Part shown: in pieces, positions 33,747-46,265 of the stretch
Layout of the letters: every line of letters starts with the position of its first letter
Position numbering within the stretch: position 1 is the first letter of the stretch
Assembly (NCBI GenBank): GCA_030544215.1
Contig: JARZZO010000003.1
Span: forward strand, 28,462,379 to 28,526,378
Length of the DNA: 64,000 nucleotides
Source: Zantedeschia hybrid cultivar
Taxonomy: Eukaryota; Streptophyta; Magnoliopsida; Alismatales; Araceae
Direction: 5' to 3'
Program-made: the position numbers and the translations under genes
The notes under the pieces: generated by a model
The model's database searches: none
Seen by the model: only the letters and a program-made list of their open reading frames with translations
Told to the model about the DNA's origin: nothing

Positions 33747-36700
33747 ATGTCGTCACCTAACCCCCTCCGTTGCATACTCGATGCAAACAAACTCACGGGA
33801 CCAAATTACATTGACTGGTTACGCAACCTGAAGATTGTCCTCAGGTGTGAAAAGCTAGTCTATGTCCTGGATCAACCAGATCCAGTGCAACCCGGTGATA
33901 ATGCTAACGAAGATGAATTAATGATGTTTGAAAATTGGAATGAGGACTCTGTCAAGGTCCAGTGTTATATGCTCGGTTCAATGAATAATGAACTGCAGCG
34001 ACAACATGATAACATGGAACCTAAGACCATTCTGAATCACCTACAAGAGTTGTTTGGTGAACAATCCAGAACAGAAAGATATGAGATATCTAAGAAATTA
34101 TTCAGGAACAGAATGAGCGAGGGCACATCTGTGTAAACTCATGTGCTCAAGATGATAGAGTGGATTGAGAGGCTTGCTGTGCTGGGCTTTGTTATGAACA
34201 ATGACCTGAGCATTGACTTAATCCTACAGTCCCTTCCAGATTCATTTTCACAATTCATTATCAACTTCAATATGAACAAAATTGAAGTTTCACTGGCTGA
34301 GCTGCTCAACATGTTGAAGACAGCAGAAGGCACTATCCAGAAAGATAAGCCAAATGTAATGCTTGTTGGTAAGACCAACAAGAAAAGAAAAGCTGGACAG
34401 ACCTTTAAGAAAGGTAAGCCTAAGAAGCCAATGAAAAGCAAACCGGCGGCACAAAAGGACAAAGCTAAAGTCAATGATAAAGGTCAGTGTTTCCACTGCC
34501 ATAAAGAAGGTCATTGGAAGAGAAACTGCAAGATTTATCTTACAGAAAAAGCAAAGGAGAAGCTTGATGAAGCTTCAGGTATTCTCATGATCGATCTTAA
34601 CTTGTCTTATAGAGAATCAACATCCTGGGTATTAGATACTAGATGTGTTTCTCATATCTGCAATAACTTGCAGGTGTTAACAAGTAAAAGAAGATTGAAC
34701 CGCGGAGACGTAGATCTGAGGCTCGGGAATGGAGCAAAGGTTGCTGCGTTAGCTGTGGGGACAGCAAGACTTCAGATGCCGTCAGGAGACTCTTTGGAAC
34801 TGATAGATTGTTATTATGTTCCAACCATTATTAGGAATATCATATCTATTTCATGTTTAGATAGACAAGGATATTCTATGAAGCTAGAGAATAAAGGTTG
34901 TTCAATTTATCAAGGAGACAAATTGTTTGCTTCCGGGTATTTATTGAATGGATTATATTTACTTGATATTTCATATGATGTTTGTCTGGTAAATAATTCT
35001 CTTGAACGCTTAGATAAGGATGTGAATAAATCGTACCTATGGCATTGTAGGCTAGGTCATATAAATGAGAACATGATCATAAGGTTGCAAAAGAATGGAT
35101 ATCTTGATCCATTTGATTATGAATCATTTGCAACCTGTGAAGCTTGTCTCATGGGAAAGATGACCAAAGCTCCATTATCAGGATATGGAGAAAGAGCTAA
35201 GGACTTATTGGAACTAATACATAGTGATGTATATGGTCCAATGTCCACTCATGCTATGGGTGGTTACTCATACTTTGTTTCATTTACAGATGATTTCTCA
35301 AGATATGGCTACATATATTTAATGAAATATAAGTCAGAAGTCTTTGAGAAATTTAAAGAGTTTAAAAACGAAGTTGAGAACCATAATGGAAAGAGTATTA
35401 AAACTCTTCGATCAGATCGAGGGGGTGAATACTTAAGTACAGAATTCACAGAATATCTTAAGGATAATGGTATTTTGTCTCAGTGGACTCCTCCCTATAA
35501 ACCTCAGTTAAATGGTGTATCGGAAAGGAGAAATCGTACTCTATTAGATATGGTACGATCCATGATGAGTTATGCCAAACTTCCAATCTTTTTATGGGGA
35601 TATGCACTGTTGACTGCTGCATAGCTGTTGAACAAAGTTCCCAGTAAGTTAGTACCTTCCACTCCATATGAGATATGGAAAGGAAAGAAACCAGACTTTA
35701 AGCATGTTAGAGTCTGGGGTTGTCCTGCACATGTCAAAAGACATGATCCAGACAAACTGGATTCCAAGACAGAGAAATGTAGATTTGTGGGATATCCAAA
35801 AGAGACTTTTGGATATTACTTCTATCAGCCCATCGATCAAAGGGTGTTTGTCGCAAAAAGAGCTGTCTTCCTAGAGAAAGAATATCTTTCAAAAGAAGAC
35901 AGTGGGAGCAAGATAGAACTGGAAGAAATTCTAGACTCACAAATCAACACTGGTTCATCCACTGAACCATTGACTCAAGAACTTGTTCAAGATGATACAC
36001 AAAAGGTTCGCAGATCAGGTAGAGTGCTTAAGCAGCCTGAAAGATATGTTGGACATATCGATGAAGGCAAACCAAAAATGCACTTAAATGAGGATGATGA
36101 TCCTCAAACCTACCTAGAAGCCATAAATAGTCATGAATCAGAAAAATGGCAAGAGGCAATGGATTCTGAAATTCAGTCCATGTATGCCAACCAAGTTTGG
36201 AACTTGGTTGATCTGCCAGAAGGTATGGTACCCATTGACAGTAAATGGATCTCTAAAAGAAACATCGGGGCAGATGGACAAATTGACACATACAAGGCAA
36301 GGCTTGTAGCAAAAGGATATCGTCAAAGGCAAGGTGTTGACTATGACGAAACCTTTTCTCCAGTTGCCATGATTAAGTCAATCAGAATACTTCTTGCTAT
36401 CGCTACATTCTATGATTATGAAATATGGCAAATGGATGTGAAAACAGCATTCCTTAACGGGAACCTTCAAGAAGAGGTGTATATGATACAACCTGAAGGG
36501 TTCACTTCCAAAGAGCATTCAAGCAAGGTATGCAAGCTGCAAAGATCCATCTATGGATTAAAGCAAGCATCCCGAACTTGGAACTTAAGATTTGATGAAG
36601 CAATCAAATCTTATGACTTCATTAAGAATGAAGAGGAACCTTGTGTATACAAAAAGGTTAGTGGGAGCGCAGTTACCTTTTTGGTACTTTATGTTGATGA

Positions 36701-37676
36701 CATTGTACTCATTGGGAATGATGTAGGAATTTTGTCATCGGTAAAGGCTTGGTTATCCAAAAACTTCTCCATGAAAGATTTGGGAGAAGCATCCTATATT
36801 CTGAGAATAAGGATCTATAGAGATAGGTCCAAAAGGATGCTTGGCTTGTCCCAATCTATGTACATAGATACCATAGTCAAAAGGTTTGGCATGGAAAATT
36901 CCAAGAGAGGCCTCGTTCCTATGAGGCATGGAATTTATCTCTCTAAAGAAATGTCTCCCAAGACACCTGAAGAGAGAGCATACATGGATAGAGTTCCTTA
37001 TGCCTCGGCAATATGATCTATCATGTATGCAATGCTATGTACTAGGCTTGATGTGGCACACCCACTAAGTGTCACCAGTAGATATCAGGCTGATCCAGGT
37101 GAGGAACACTAGAAGGCGGTGAAATGTATCCTTAGATACTTGAGAATGACTAAGGATCTATTTCTCGTTTATGGAGGAGACGACTTGGAACTTCGATGAT
37201 TTACTGACTCGAGTTTCCAGTCGGATATGGATGACAGCAAATCCATGTCTGGATTTGTGTTCATGTTAAATGGAGGTGCAGTAAGTTGGAAGAGTTCCAA
37301 ACAGGAAACAACTGTAGATTCGACGACCGAAGCAGAATACATTGCTGCAGCTGAAGCGGCCAAGGAAGCGGTTTGGATGAAAAAGTTCATCTCGGCACTT
37401 GGAGTAGTTCCAAGCATTTCAGATCCTGTTCCATTATTGTGTGACAACAATGGGGCAATAGCTCAAGCGAAGGAGCCTAGATCACATCAGAAGTCAAAGC
37501 ACATTCTGAGACGATTTCATCTGATTCGTGAGATCATCGCCCGAGGAGATATAGTAGTTGAGAAAGTCTCATCTGAAGATAATGTAGCAGATCCCTTGAC
37601 TAAGCCATTGTCTCAAAACAATTTAGAACGTCACCTTAAGTCTATGGGACTTAGACACATGGGTGATTGGCTTTAG
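33747..37676 (+). pseudogene. gag-pol: Copia gag-pol polyprotein with five stop codons
   Basis: One frame covers the whole polyprotein in copia order. Gag is followed by a zinc knuckle (CFHCHKEGHWKRNC, near 34487). Then protease (WVLDTRCVSH, where the usual catalytic G is R), integrase (HCRLGH...CEAC, then DVYGP and DFSRYGY), reverse transcriptase (VDYDETFSPV, YVDDIVLIGND near 36690) and RNase H (MSGFVFMLNGG, TEAEY). Stops in this frame: TAA 34134, TAG 35622, TGA 37014, TAG 37110, TGA 37197. No frameshifts were seen. It would make the enzymes for RNA packaging, reverse transcription and integration, but this copy cannot make a full product. The family is most like the Tork/TNT1 lineage. Confidence 0.92.
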
Positions 37677-37680
37677 TCCA

Positions 37681-37690
37681 AGTGGGAGAA
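37681..37690 (+). other. Polypurine tract of copia element 1
   Basis: AGTGGGAGAA directly before the 3' LTR, the plus-strand primer site for reverse transcription. The second copia element has ATCTCCCACTTGGA (minus strand) at the same place (50117-50130). Confidence 0.85.
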
Positions 37691-39276
37691 TGTTAGAATT
37701 AGGTGGCCTCAAAGCCAATCATTGTACATTCTAGTTCAGATTATTAATAAAGGCAATTATTTCTTCATTTAATAGTTCTCGCAAACGACTATCGTAATGA
37801 AGGTGCATAGACAAATGTATGGGATATTGAATCATGATGAGATCATGATAGTGAGATCAATATCTTAAGGCAATTGTCTTAAATAGTTCTCGATCATAGG
37901 ATATTTGAGTTGGACATTAAATATCCGATAAGATCGACACAAGTTATGTCTGCTCATATGATGAGGGTGAATGATCTCACATTCACTCGTGTGGTGACAC
38001 TAAGACAAACAAGTGGGTGCTCATTAGAGAATGAGTTCACTGAACAGACCCAAATAAGAATTCCTGGATGGTAATTATACCTATTAGTCAATCAGGGAAT
38101 TCAATCGTTGCAGTAGCACAGTTGGTCCTTTGACCTGAGTCACCAATGATACCTTGTTTGTGGACCATTGTATCTTGATTCTCTGACTCGTGGACTTTAA
38201 CCATTAAGTCCACCATAATCGGTCTTTCAGATATAGTGGAAAGCTTGAGAAGGTAATTGAGTGAACAACAAGGGATCACTCACTCTTGGTATAAGACTGG
38301 AGAGAGAATGTCCCATGGATGTGTACACAGAAATCCCTGGCCATGGTCAAATGAAAGAGATGTCTTTCTAGATATTAACTGTGTACTGGAATCCATCTGG
38401 ATAATGCGATAGAGGGTTTGACTATAAAACCGTACCCTTGCTTTATCGGGACATTGCATGAGTGAAGGATTATATCTGTGCGGTATCGGCAGGCGGAAAG
38501 GTTCAATTGAAGGGAACAGTATCCCTTATATCTTCTGGGATCATGAGGTAGTGTTTGGTGTTGTTCATGATCAGAAGGCCAAGTGATTTGATCATCAGAT
38601 GATAATTCACTTGTTTATTAAATTAATCATTTAACATGTGATGTTTAAATGTTAATTAATAAATATTAAACTCAAGAAACAGTTCTAAGTTTAATGGGCA
38701 TGCAACCGGACTGATATATGGGCCTAGAGGGTCACACACATAAGAGTTCTCGTCAGACGGTGAGAGATGTTAAATTTCATGCTTATCTGGGTTTTTGTGA
38801 AAAGTTGCAGGATAAACATGAAGATTTAATGGAGAATTATCCAAGGCCAAACTCTTGGATAATCATGAGAATTAATTGTTGTGCTTATCCTTATTTCTAT
38901 ATAAGGAGGGCCAAGGGGGAGTGGTAAAAAGGTGGTTGGACGAATTTTACTCCCCAGATTCTCTCTCTCCTCTCTCTCTCTCCTTCTCTCTCTCTTGGAG
39001 TGGATCTGTCTCTCTCCGCGCATGGTGGATTTGAGATCTGGTCGGAGCACTCAAGTCGAGGAGGAAATCGCGTTTGCTGCGGGAACTCGTGCGGATACCT
39101 CTAGAGATCGTGCGCGTACGCGATTACCGAGTCGGCATCATCCACGGGAGATTCGAAACTCCGCAAAGGTGAAGAACTGTTCTTCCCGCATTAGTTTTAA
39201 TGTCCGTTTTACGACCCCAACAACCGATACAATGGAATCATTATTATTTCCGCTGCGTTCTTGGCGATTCCTTACA
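37691..39276 (+). repeat. 3' LTR of copia element 1
   Basis: 1586 bases, collinear with 29882-31466. One single-base indel (CAGTTGGTCC) and about 20 substitutions were noticed. Confidence 0.95.
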
Positions 39277-39304
39277 GGCTCGCGGGGTCAATCCTAAACA
39301 GGGT

Positions 39305-39605
39305 AAAATGCGTCGTCTAAGACAGACGCTAATCAGATGACAGGATGGGCCGTACTGACAGAAGCTCTGAAACGCGTCGCTCACCATAGACGCCGTTCAG
39401 ATGACAAGACCGGCACCGTACACTGACATCGCAGGGTCGCAGTCTAAATGGCGTCGTCCATCACGGACGCCGTTCAGACGACAAGACAGGGGCCGTACTC
39501 TCGCTGCCCGAAACCCGCCCACGCGGCACAATGGCGACAAACCTAAATCGCGTCCACCCAGCAAGACGCCGTTTGAAAGGCGTCGTGCGGGGTAGACGTC
39601 ATTCA
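39305..39605. repeat. GCGTCG...GACGC hairpin array, second block of the solo LTR
   Basis: Units such as AAACGCGTCGCTCACC with ATAGACGCCGTTCAG, and AAATGGCGTCGTCCATC with ACGGACGCCGTTCAG. Spacers contain ATGACA or ACGACAAGAC. The copia insertion separated this block from 29040-29345; before it the two were about 240 bases apart. Confidence 0.8.
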
Positions 39606-39657
39606 AAAGAAGCTCGAAATCGACCCGAATACAGAACCCGAAACCTCAGTCCTTACA

Positions 39658-39720
39658 ACGTAAGCCGATTAAAATATGATTGTTAGCTTGAGTTTTTAAC
39701 GATATAATCATTGGCTATCA
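39658..39720 (+). repeat. 5' LTR of the Athila element, last 63 bases
   Basis: Ends ATAATCATTGGCTATCA and matches 56467-56526 of the 3' LTR. Confidence 0.85.
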
Positions 39721-39725
39721 ATTTT

Positions 39726-39743
39726 TGGCGTCGTTGCCGGGGA
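39726..39743 (+). other. Primer-binding site of the Athila element
   Basis: TGGCGTCGTTGCCGGGGA five bases after the LTR. This is close to the TGGCGCCGTTGCCGGGGA site used by Athila-type elements (tRNA-Asp complement, from memory). Confidence 0.75.
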
Positions 39744-40668
39744 GTTAGATTTTTAATTTGATTATCTTGGATTTAATGTAATTAGTCTTTAGCTAACCTC
39801 ATTTTTCTTATTTTTTCAGGTATATTGAAAAAAGAAGAAGAAGAGGAAAGCGAAATCATAGTAAGTATGTTCCAACTTTCTATGTTTCAATTTCCTTACT
39901 CTAGTTAGTTTCAATTTTTGTAGTTTCTAATTTACGTAGGTTTCCATTAACTAAAAAAAGGAACAAAAGAAGAACATCCAAATTTAAAAATCTGCATTTC
40001 TAGATTAGAAACCTTCCATATTAGGCATTCATCATTCTAGGAAAGCATGAGTTACCTTCCTTTCATAGTTATTTCCATAAATTGTTGAAGATTGCGGGGA
40101 AAAGGTACGTGTTTCAATTTTAGCAAGTCATTTATGATTGCATCAACACACCCTGCATTGATTTGCCTATTGCTTTGTATTGCATTCAAAAAGACTTTAA
40201 GGGCAACAACTTTAACCACATAAGGTAGGGATTTGATCACCCTTCCTTATCCCACAAATCACCTCCCTTGCATTGGTATTTCCTAATCCAATTAAAAGCA
40301 AGTCGAAAGAGAATCTAGGGTTTACACCGTGAGTGGTTTAAATTTCGGGTTGCCTCCACTTTTGGCAACGGTGTCTAGGCTAGAGGTTAAAAAGACAAAC
40401 GCCTAAGCAGGAAAGTGGTTCTCTAATTAGGTCCCTACGAACGTAGGGAGAGCCTCCCACTACCCCACCTCTTACCTAGCCATTGATTGATTGTGGTTGT
40501 GACTTGAGGTGGACCCCATTCACCTTGTAAGAAAATTCACATAGAGAGTCTAGTTTAACATTAGATCATTAGGGTAATTTGTTTGCCAAAATTGTTTGCA
40601 TTTAAAAAAAATAAAAAAGAAATAGAAAACAAAATTCAAATCCATCATCTATCTATTAGTCCTAGTGT
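39744..40668 (+). other. 5' leader of the Athila element
   Basis: Untranslated region, partly AT-rich. A block at 40383-40500 (GTGGTTCTCTAATTAGGTCC and GGAGAGCCTCCCAC) is conserved in the minus-strand Athila-like element at 10400-10510, hinting at a constrained leader element. No ORF of note. Confidence 0.6.
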
Positions 40669-42690
40669 ATGCAAGGTAGGAGATCTCAAAACCCTAACCT
40701 TCTAGGACCATTTGCTGAAATAGAAAGAATCCTACATCAAAGAAATCCACCACAAGATCAAATGGCTGATAATCCGGACCCACCGAAGCAAATGAAGGAC
40801 TATTTCATTCCAAATCGATATCAACCTTCATCCTGTATTCATCTTCCTCAGAATCCAGCCAATCAATATGAAATTAAATCTAACACCATTCAGATGCTCC
40901 CATCCTTTTATGGGAATACTAATGAAGATCCTTATAAGCATCTGGATGAATTTCTAGAAATCTGTTCCACGGTGAAGATCCAGAATTTCTCCGATGATGT
41001 ACTTAAGTTGACCTTATTTCCCTTTTCATTAAAAGATAAGGCTAAATATTGGTTGGGGACTATAGGAAGGCCCATTAGGACATGGAAAGAAATGCAGAAA
41101 GAATTTCTCAAGAAGTTCTACTCCATAGGGCTGACCAATACCATGAGAAGGGCCATCACGAGTTTTACCCAAACTCTAGGGAATTGATCCATGAATCTTA
41201 GGAAAGACTGAAAGAATTGCTTAGGAAATGCCTTCATCATGGACTTTCAAAATGGCAAATTGTCCAAGCATTCTATGAAGGATTGTCTGAACAGTTCAGA
41301 CAGATGGTGGATGCCTCATGTGGAGGAGCATTTATGATGAAAAATGAAGATGAGGCTTATGATCTTTTTGAGATGTTAAGTGAAAACTCCATCAATCATG
41401 CCTCATTATCATCTTATCAGAGGTCTATTGGGCCATTTAAACGGACTGGAATGTATGAACTTAAGGTCCGTGGAGAACCCGAATCCAGAATGGACATAAA
41501 TCTAATTAATCAGAAATTGGATAAGATAGACATCTTGGCCCAGAAATTAGACCAACTCTTGGCCTTAAATAAGCAAGAGCCTACTTACCCACCACAATAT
41601 AGTCCATATGAAGGCCCATCTTCTGTCAATCATGACATTTGTGCCTTATGCGCAAGTCCACCCCATCAAGTGAATGAATGCCCAACTGCAGCCCAACTTC
41701 CACCATTCATTTAGGAACAAGTTCAGGCTACCCAGGGATTCTCCAGGCCCAATAATGATCCATTCTCAAATACTTACAATCGTGGTTGGAGAAACCACCC
41801 TAATTTCTCTTGGAAGAATCAGCAGGCCCCTTTACCAATATCCAATCCTCCCATGCATCAGGCCCAAAAGCCACCGAATTCATTTCAACATCAATCTAAT
41901 TTCTATGGAAATGTTCAGGCTAGGGGATCTCGGGTCCAATTCTCTCAACCGGCCCATTATCAATCATTCCAATTAGGTCAACCGGCCCACTACCACTCAT
42001 TCCAATCTGGACAACCAACCCAATACCATCCTCCACCCACTTACCAACAACCTCCTCAGCCCAACTTTGATGACAAATTCACTCAACTCCAACAACTGAT
42101 TTTGACCCATCAACAATCCATTTCTAAGTTGGAAAGTCAAATGGGCCAACTAGCTAAAGCTACGATGAGAAGAGAAGTGGGTCAACTTCCTAGTCAACCC
42201 ATTGTCAATCCAAGGAATCAACCTCCGAGTTTTTCACAGCAATCGGGCCTTTTACCTCAGCCTGGCCCGTTACCACAACCTAAAGGGCCGCAATTTGAGA
42301 ATGCTAAAGCCATTTCAGCCCTTAGGAGTGGGAAAATTTTAGAAAACCCACACGCAGATGGAGAGTTAGCCGAAGGTTCCACTGATGGGCCTCATGAAAT
42401 TGAAAGTGAGAGTGACGTTGAACCCAACATGGGAAAGTTGGAGGAGGATCCGAAAGGAAGAGGGAAGATAGATGAAGGCCCAAGGCCCAAGTTCTTATCA
42501 ACCTAGGGTGCCATTTCCAAATGCTTTGTTAGCTAAGCCCAATGCCAGGAAGAAACTGGCCCAGAATGAGGAGTTGTTGGATTTATTCAAACAAGTCCAG
42601 ATTAATATTCCACTCCTCGATGCCATCAAGCATGTGCCAGCTTATGCTAAGTTTCTCAAGGAATTATGTACTCCATGAAGAGAATCTAGA
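40669..42690 (+). pseudogene. gag: Athila gag, broken
   Basis: Starts with GRRSQNPNLLGPF, followed by the core QMLPSFYGNTNEDPYKHLDEF, LFPFSLKDKAKYWL, KEFLKKFYSIG, then MVDASCGGAFM. A Cys-rich motif (CALCASPPHQVNECP, near 41639) and a Pro/Gln-rich tail come next, then a conserved segment ending ELCTP. Damage: a frameshift near 41180, a TAG at about 41199, a TAG at 41712, a frameshift near 42475-42500, and a TGA at 42676 before protease. It encoded the particle-forming protein. Confidence 0.85.
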
Positions 42691-45600
42691 ATGGCACCCG
42701 AAAAGGTTCGGCTTTCAGAAGATGTAAGTGCGATTGTGATGAATCATCTACCCAAGAAGTTGAAGGATCTTGGAGCACCTTTGATCTCATGTGACTTAGG
42801 TGGAGTTACATTTGATGGAGCTTTATTGGATTTAGGTGCTAGTGTGAACCTCTTGCCAACAGCCATTTACGAGAAATTTGATATTGGGGAATTAAAGCCC
42901 ACACCCATCATCTTGCAGTTGGCTGATAGGTCTGTGAAGACTCCACGAGGATTAATTGAGGATGTTATTGTAAAGGTTCATGATTGTTATTTTCTCGTAG
43001 ATTTTCTTATTTTAGATATGGCATTACCTGAGGAACTCATTCACACCCCGATAATCCTAGGTCGTCCATTCTTAGCCACTGCCAAAGCTAATATAAATTG
43101 TGAAACTGGCATGATGGACATTTCATTTGGGGGTCAAAAGGTCAAGATTAATGTCTTCAAAGCATCTCAATATCCAGATCATGCAGAAGAATGCCATACT
43201 ATTGATATCTTGGATAATCTGGTTGAAGAAAATGAGATGTTCACACATGACCTTTTGGAGGAAGCCAATACTTTAAAGGACTCTTCCGGCCCATTAACAT
43301 CTTGGCCCAAGGTTGAACCTTTACCAGCCTTACAATCTGAGCCCGCTTTGCCATCCTTAGAGGACCTTCCTGAGCTTGAACTCAAACCATTACCTGAGTC
43401 TCTCAAGTATATCTTTTTGGGCCCGGACCAAACTCTCCCGGTCATCATTGCGGTAAATCTCACATTGCCGCAGGAGGCCCAATTAACCGAGGTCTTCAAA
43501 GACCACAAGGGTGCCATTGGATGGTCAGTGGCTGATTTAAAGGGAATTAGTCCGTCCATTTGAATGCATCACATCTATATGGAAGAGAATTCTAAGCCCA
43601 GTCGGGAGATGCAAAGGCGGCTTAACCCAAATATGAAAGAAGTGGTGAAGAAGGAAGTTGTGAAATGGCTGGATGCGGGTATCATTTACCCCATATCGGA
43701 TAGTAAATAGGTCAGCCCAACCCAAGTGGTACCCAAGAAATCTGGATTAACGGTTATCAAGAATGATCAAGGAGAAGAGGTACCCACTAGGCTCACCATG
43801 GGATGGAGAGTGTGCATTGATTACTGAAAGCTGAATCTCATGACTAAGAAGGATCACTTTCCACTCCCATTCATGGATCAGATTCTGGAAAAGTTATCGG
43901 GCCAGAAGTACTTTTGCTTCTTAGATGGGTACTCCGGGTACAATCAAGTGGCTATTTACTCGGAAGATCAGGAAAAGACCACCTTTACGTGCCCTTATGG
44001 CACGTTTGCTTTTAGGAGAATGACATTTGGATTATGCAACGCACCAGCCACATTTCAACGGTGTATGATGGCTATATTCTCCGATATGGTGGGAGAATTC
44101 CTCGAAGTTTTTATGGATGATTTCTCAATCTTCGGGGACTCTTTTGAAAATTGCTTGAAAAATCTTAAACAAGTGCTAGCAAGATGCATAGACACCAATC
44201 TGATACTTAGCTGGGAAAAGAGACATTTTATGGTTCGAGAGGGCATTGTTCTAAGCCACATTGTGTCTAAAAGGGGGATAAAGGTAGATAAAGCTAAGAT
44301 CGATCTCATATCCAATCTTCCTCCTCCTACCTCGGTCAGACAGATCCGTTCATTCCTTGGCCATGCCGGTTTCTATTGCCGGTTTATCCACAATTTCTGT
44401 CAAATCGCCTTGCCTTTAACTCTTCTCCTAGCTAAGGATGTTCCTTTCCAAATGGATGAATCTTGCATTAAGGCATTCAATTCTCTGAAGGAATCTTTGA
44501 CCAAAGCTCCGATTCTTTAATCTCCACATTGGTCTTTGCCCTTCGAAATCATGTGGGATGCCTCTAACTATGCTATCGGTGCGGTTTTGGGACAAAGAAT
44601 TAACAAGTGTCCCGTTGTGATATATTATGCAAGTCGCACCCTTGCAGATACTCAAATGAATTATACCACCACAGAAAAGGAATTATTAGCTGTGGTTTTT
44701 GCCCTAGAAAAATTCAGATCATATCTTTTAGGGGCAAAAGTCATAATCTATTCTGATCACTCAGCTCTGAAATACCTTTTGACCAAGAAGGATGCAAAGC
44801 CTAGACTTATCAGATGGATCTTATTCCTTCAGGAATTTGATTTGGAAATTCGGGATAAGAAGGGTTCTGAAAATGTGGTAGCTGACCACCTATCCCGAAT
44901 TCTGATTTCCGAGAGTGCACCAATAACTAATTCATTTCCTGATGAGCATCTCCTGGCCATTTCTCACACTGTTGCACCTTGGTATGCTCATATTGTCAAT
45001 TACAAGGTGACTAATCAGCTTCCGGAAGGATGGACTAAAAGTGAGAAGGACATATTCTTTTCCTAGGAGAAGTATTATTTCTGGGAGGATCCAGAACTAT
45101 TCAAATTTTGTCCTGATCAAATCATTAGGCAATGCGTTCCTGAAGAAGAACAACAGAGTGTTCTCAACTTCTGCCACAATCTGGCTTGTGGGGGCCATTT
45201 CTCGGGAAAGAAAACTGTAGCCAAGGTCCTGCAAAGTGGTTTTTACTGGCCCACACTTTTCAAAGATACCCATGAATTCAGCAAAACTTGCCTCCGATGC
45301 CAGGCTGTAGGAAATATGGCGAAAAGGGATATGATGCCACTCAACCCAATCTTAGTGGTTGAAGTCTTTGATGTTTGGGGGATTGACTTTATGGGACCTT
45401 TTCCACCTTCTTTTAGACATACATATATCCTGGTAGCGGTGGATTATGTCTCCAAGTGGATTGAAGCAGCAGCCACTCGAACCAATGATCATAAAGTGGT
45501 CCTTAAATTCGTTTAGAATAATATCTTTTCTCGGTTCGGGTGGCCTAAAGCTATCATAAGTGATGGGGAACGCATTTCACGAATTACCAGTTTCGAGCTT

Positions 45601-46265
45601 TGCTTAAGAAATATACGATTAATCACAAAATGGCTACCCCTTATCATCCCCAAACCAGTGGCCAAGTGGAAGTTTCCAATAGAAAGATTAAGAATATTCT
45701 GCAAAAGTCTGTTACGCCCGATAGAAAAGATTGGTCTGAAAGATTAGATGATGCCTTATGGGCCTATCGGACCGCTTACAAAACTCCTATTGGCATGTCT
45801 TCTTATCGCCCAGTTTTTGGAAAAGCGTGCCACCTTCCGGTGGAATTGGAACACAGGGCTTATTGGGCCATTAAACAGGTCAATCTGGACCTAGCCCAAG
45901 CTGGTGCCCACCAAACCTTACAACTGAGTGAGCTAGAAGAGTTGCGCAATGAGGCATATGAAAATTCAAAGATTTATAAAGCCAAAACTAAAGTTTTCCA
46001 TGATAAACATATTGTGAGAAAATATTTTCTTACAAATCAGAAAGTTTGGCTATTTAACTCTAGGCTCCGCCTATTTCCAGGAAAACTAAAATCCAGATGG
46101 GATGGACCATTCGTGGTCTTTAAAGCCTTCGATCATGGAGCTGTTAAAATTATGAATCCCAATAGTGGGAACAGTTTGACCGTTGATGGTCAACGGTTGA
46201 AACCATTTATTGAAAATTTTCAAAATGAGTCACCTGAATCCATCGAACTGAGTGATCCACAATAA
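42691..46265 (+). pseudogene. pol: Athila pol (protease, RT, RNase H, integrase), broken
   Basis: In order: aspartic protease (LLDLGASVNLLP, near 42826), reverse transcriptase (FPLPFMDQILEKLSG, YSGYNQV, FMDDFSIFGDSF near 44110), RNase H (DASNYAIGAVLGQ, YSDHSALKYLL), integrase zinc-binding part (HNLACGGH, CLRCQ), catalytic core (WGIDFMGPFPPS) and C-terminal part with HPQTSGQVEVSNR. Stops at about 43561, 43708, 43825, 44518, 45064 and 45514, and a frameshift near 45570. Most stops fit a C-to-T or G-to-A change (W to TAG, Q to TAA/TAG). The product would have copied and integrated element RNA; this copy is dead. Confidence 0.88.

Larger units (their letters stand above)
29882..39276 (+). mobile_element. 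Full-length Ty1/copia retrotransposon (Tork/TNT1-like)
   Basis: 9395 bases with LTRs of 1585 and 1586 bases, TG...CA ends, a perfect 5-bp target duplication GGCTC (29877-29881 and 39277-39281), an initiator-tRNA PBS, a 2.3 kb leader, one gag-pol frame and a PPT. About 22 differences between the LTRs were counted by eye (near 1.4%), so the insertion is recent. Yet the coding frame has five stop codons. Confidence 0.95.
27923..39657 (-). mobile_element. Solo LTR of another gypsy-like element, split by a copia element
   Basis: On the minus strand it runs from TGTAAGGACTGAGG (39657) to GGGTCGTTATACA (27923): TG to CA. With the nested copia element removed it is about 2335 bases (27923-29881 plus 39282-39657). 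ACG flanks both sides (27920-27922 and 39658-39660), and the full target duplication may have mutated. No coding region lies inside. It holds two blocks of GCGTCG hairpins. Orientation and solo status are inferred. Confidence 0.6.
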
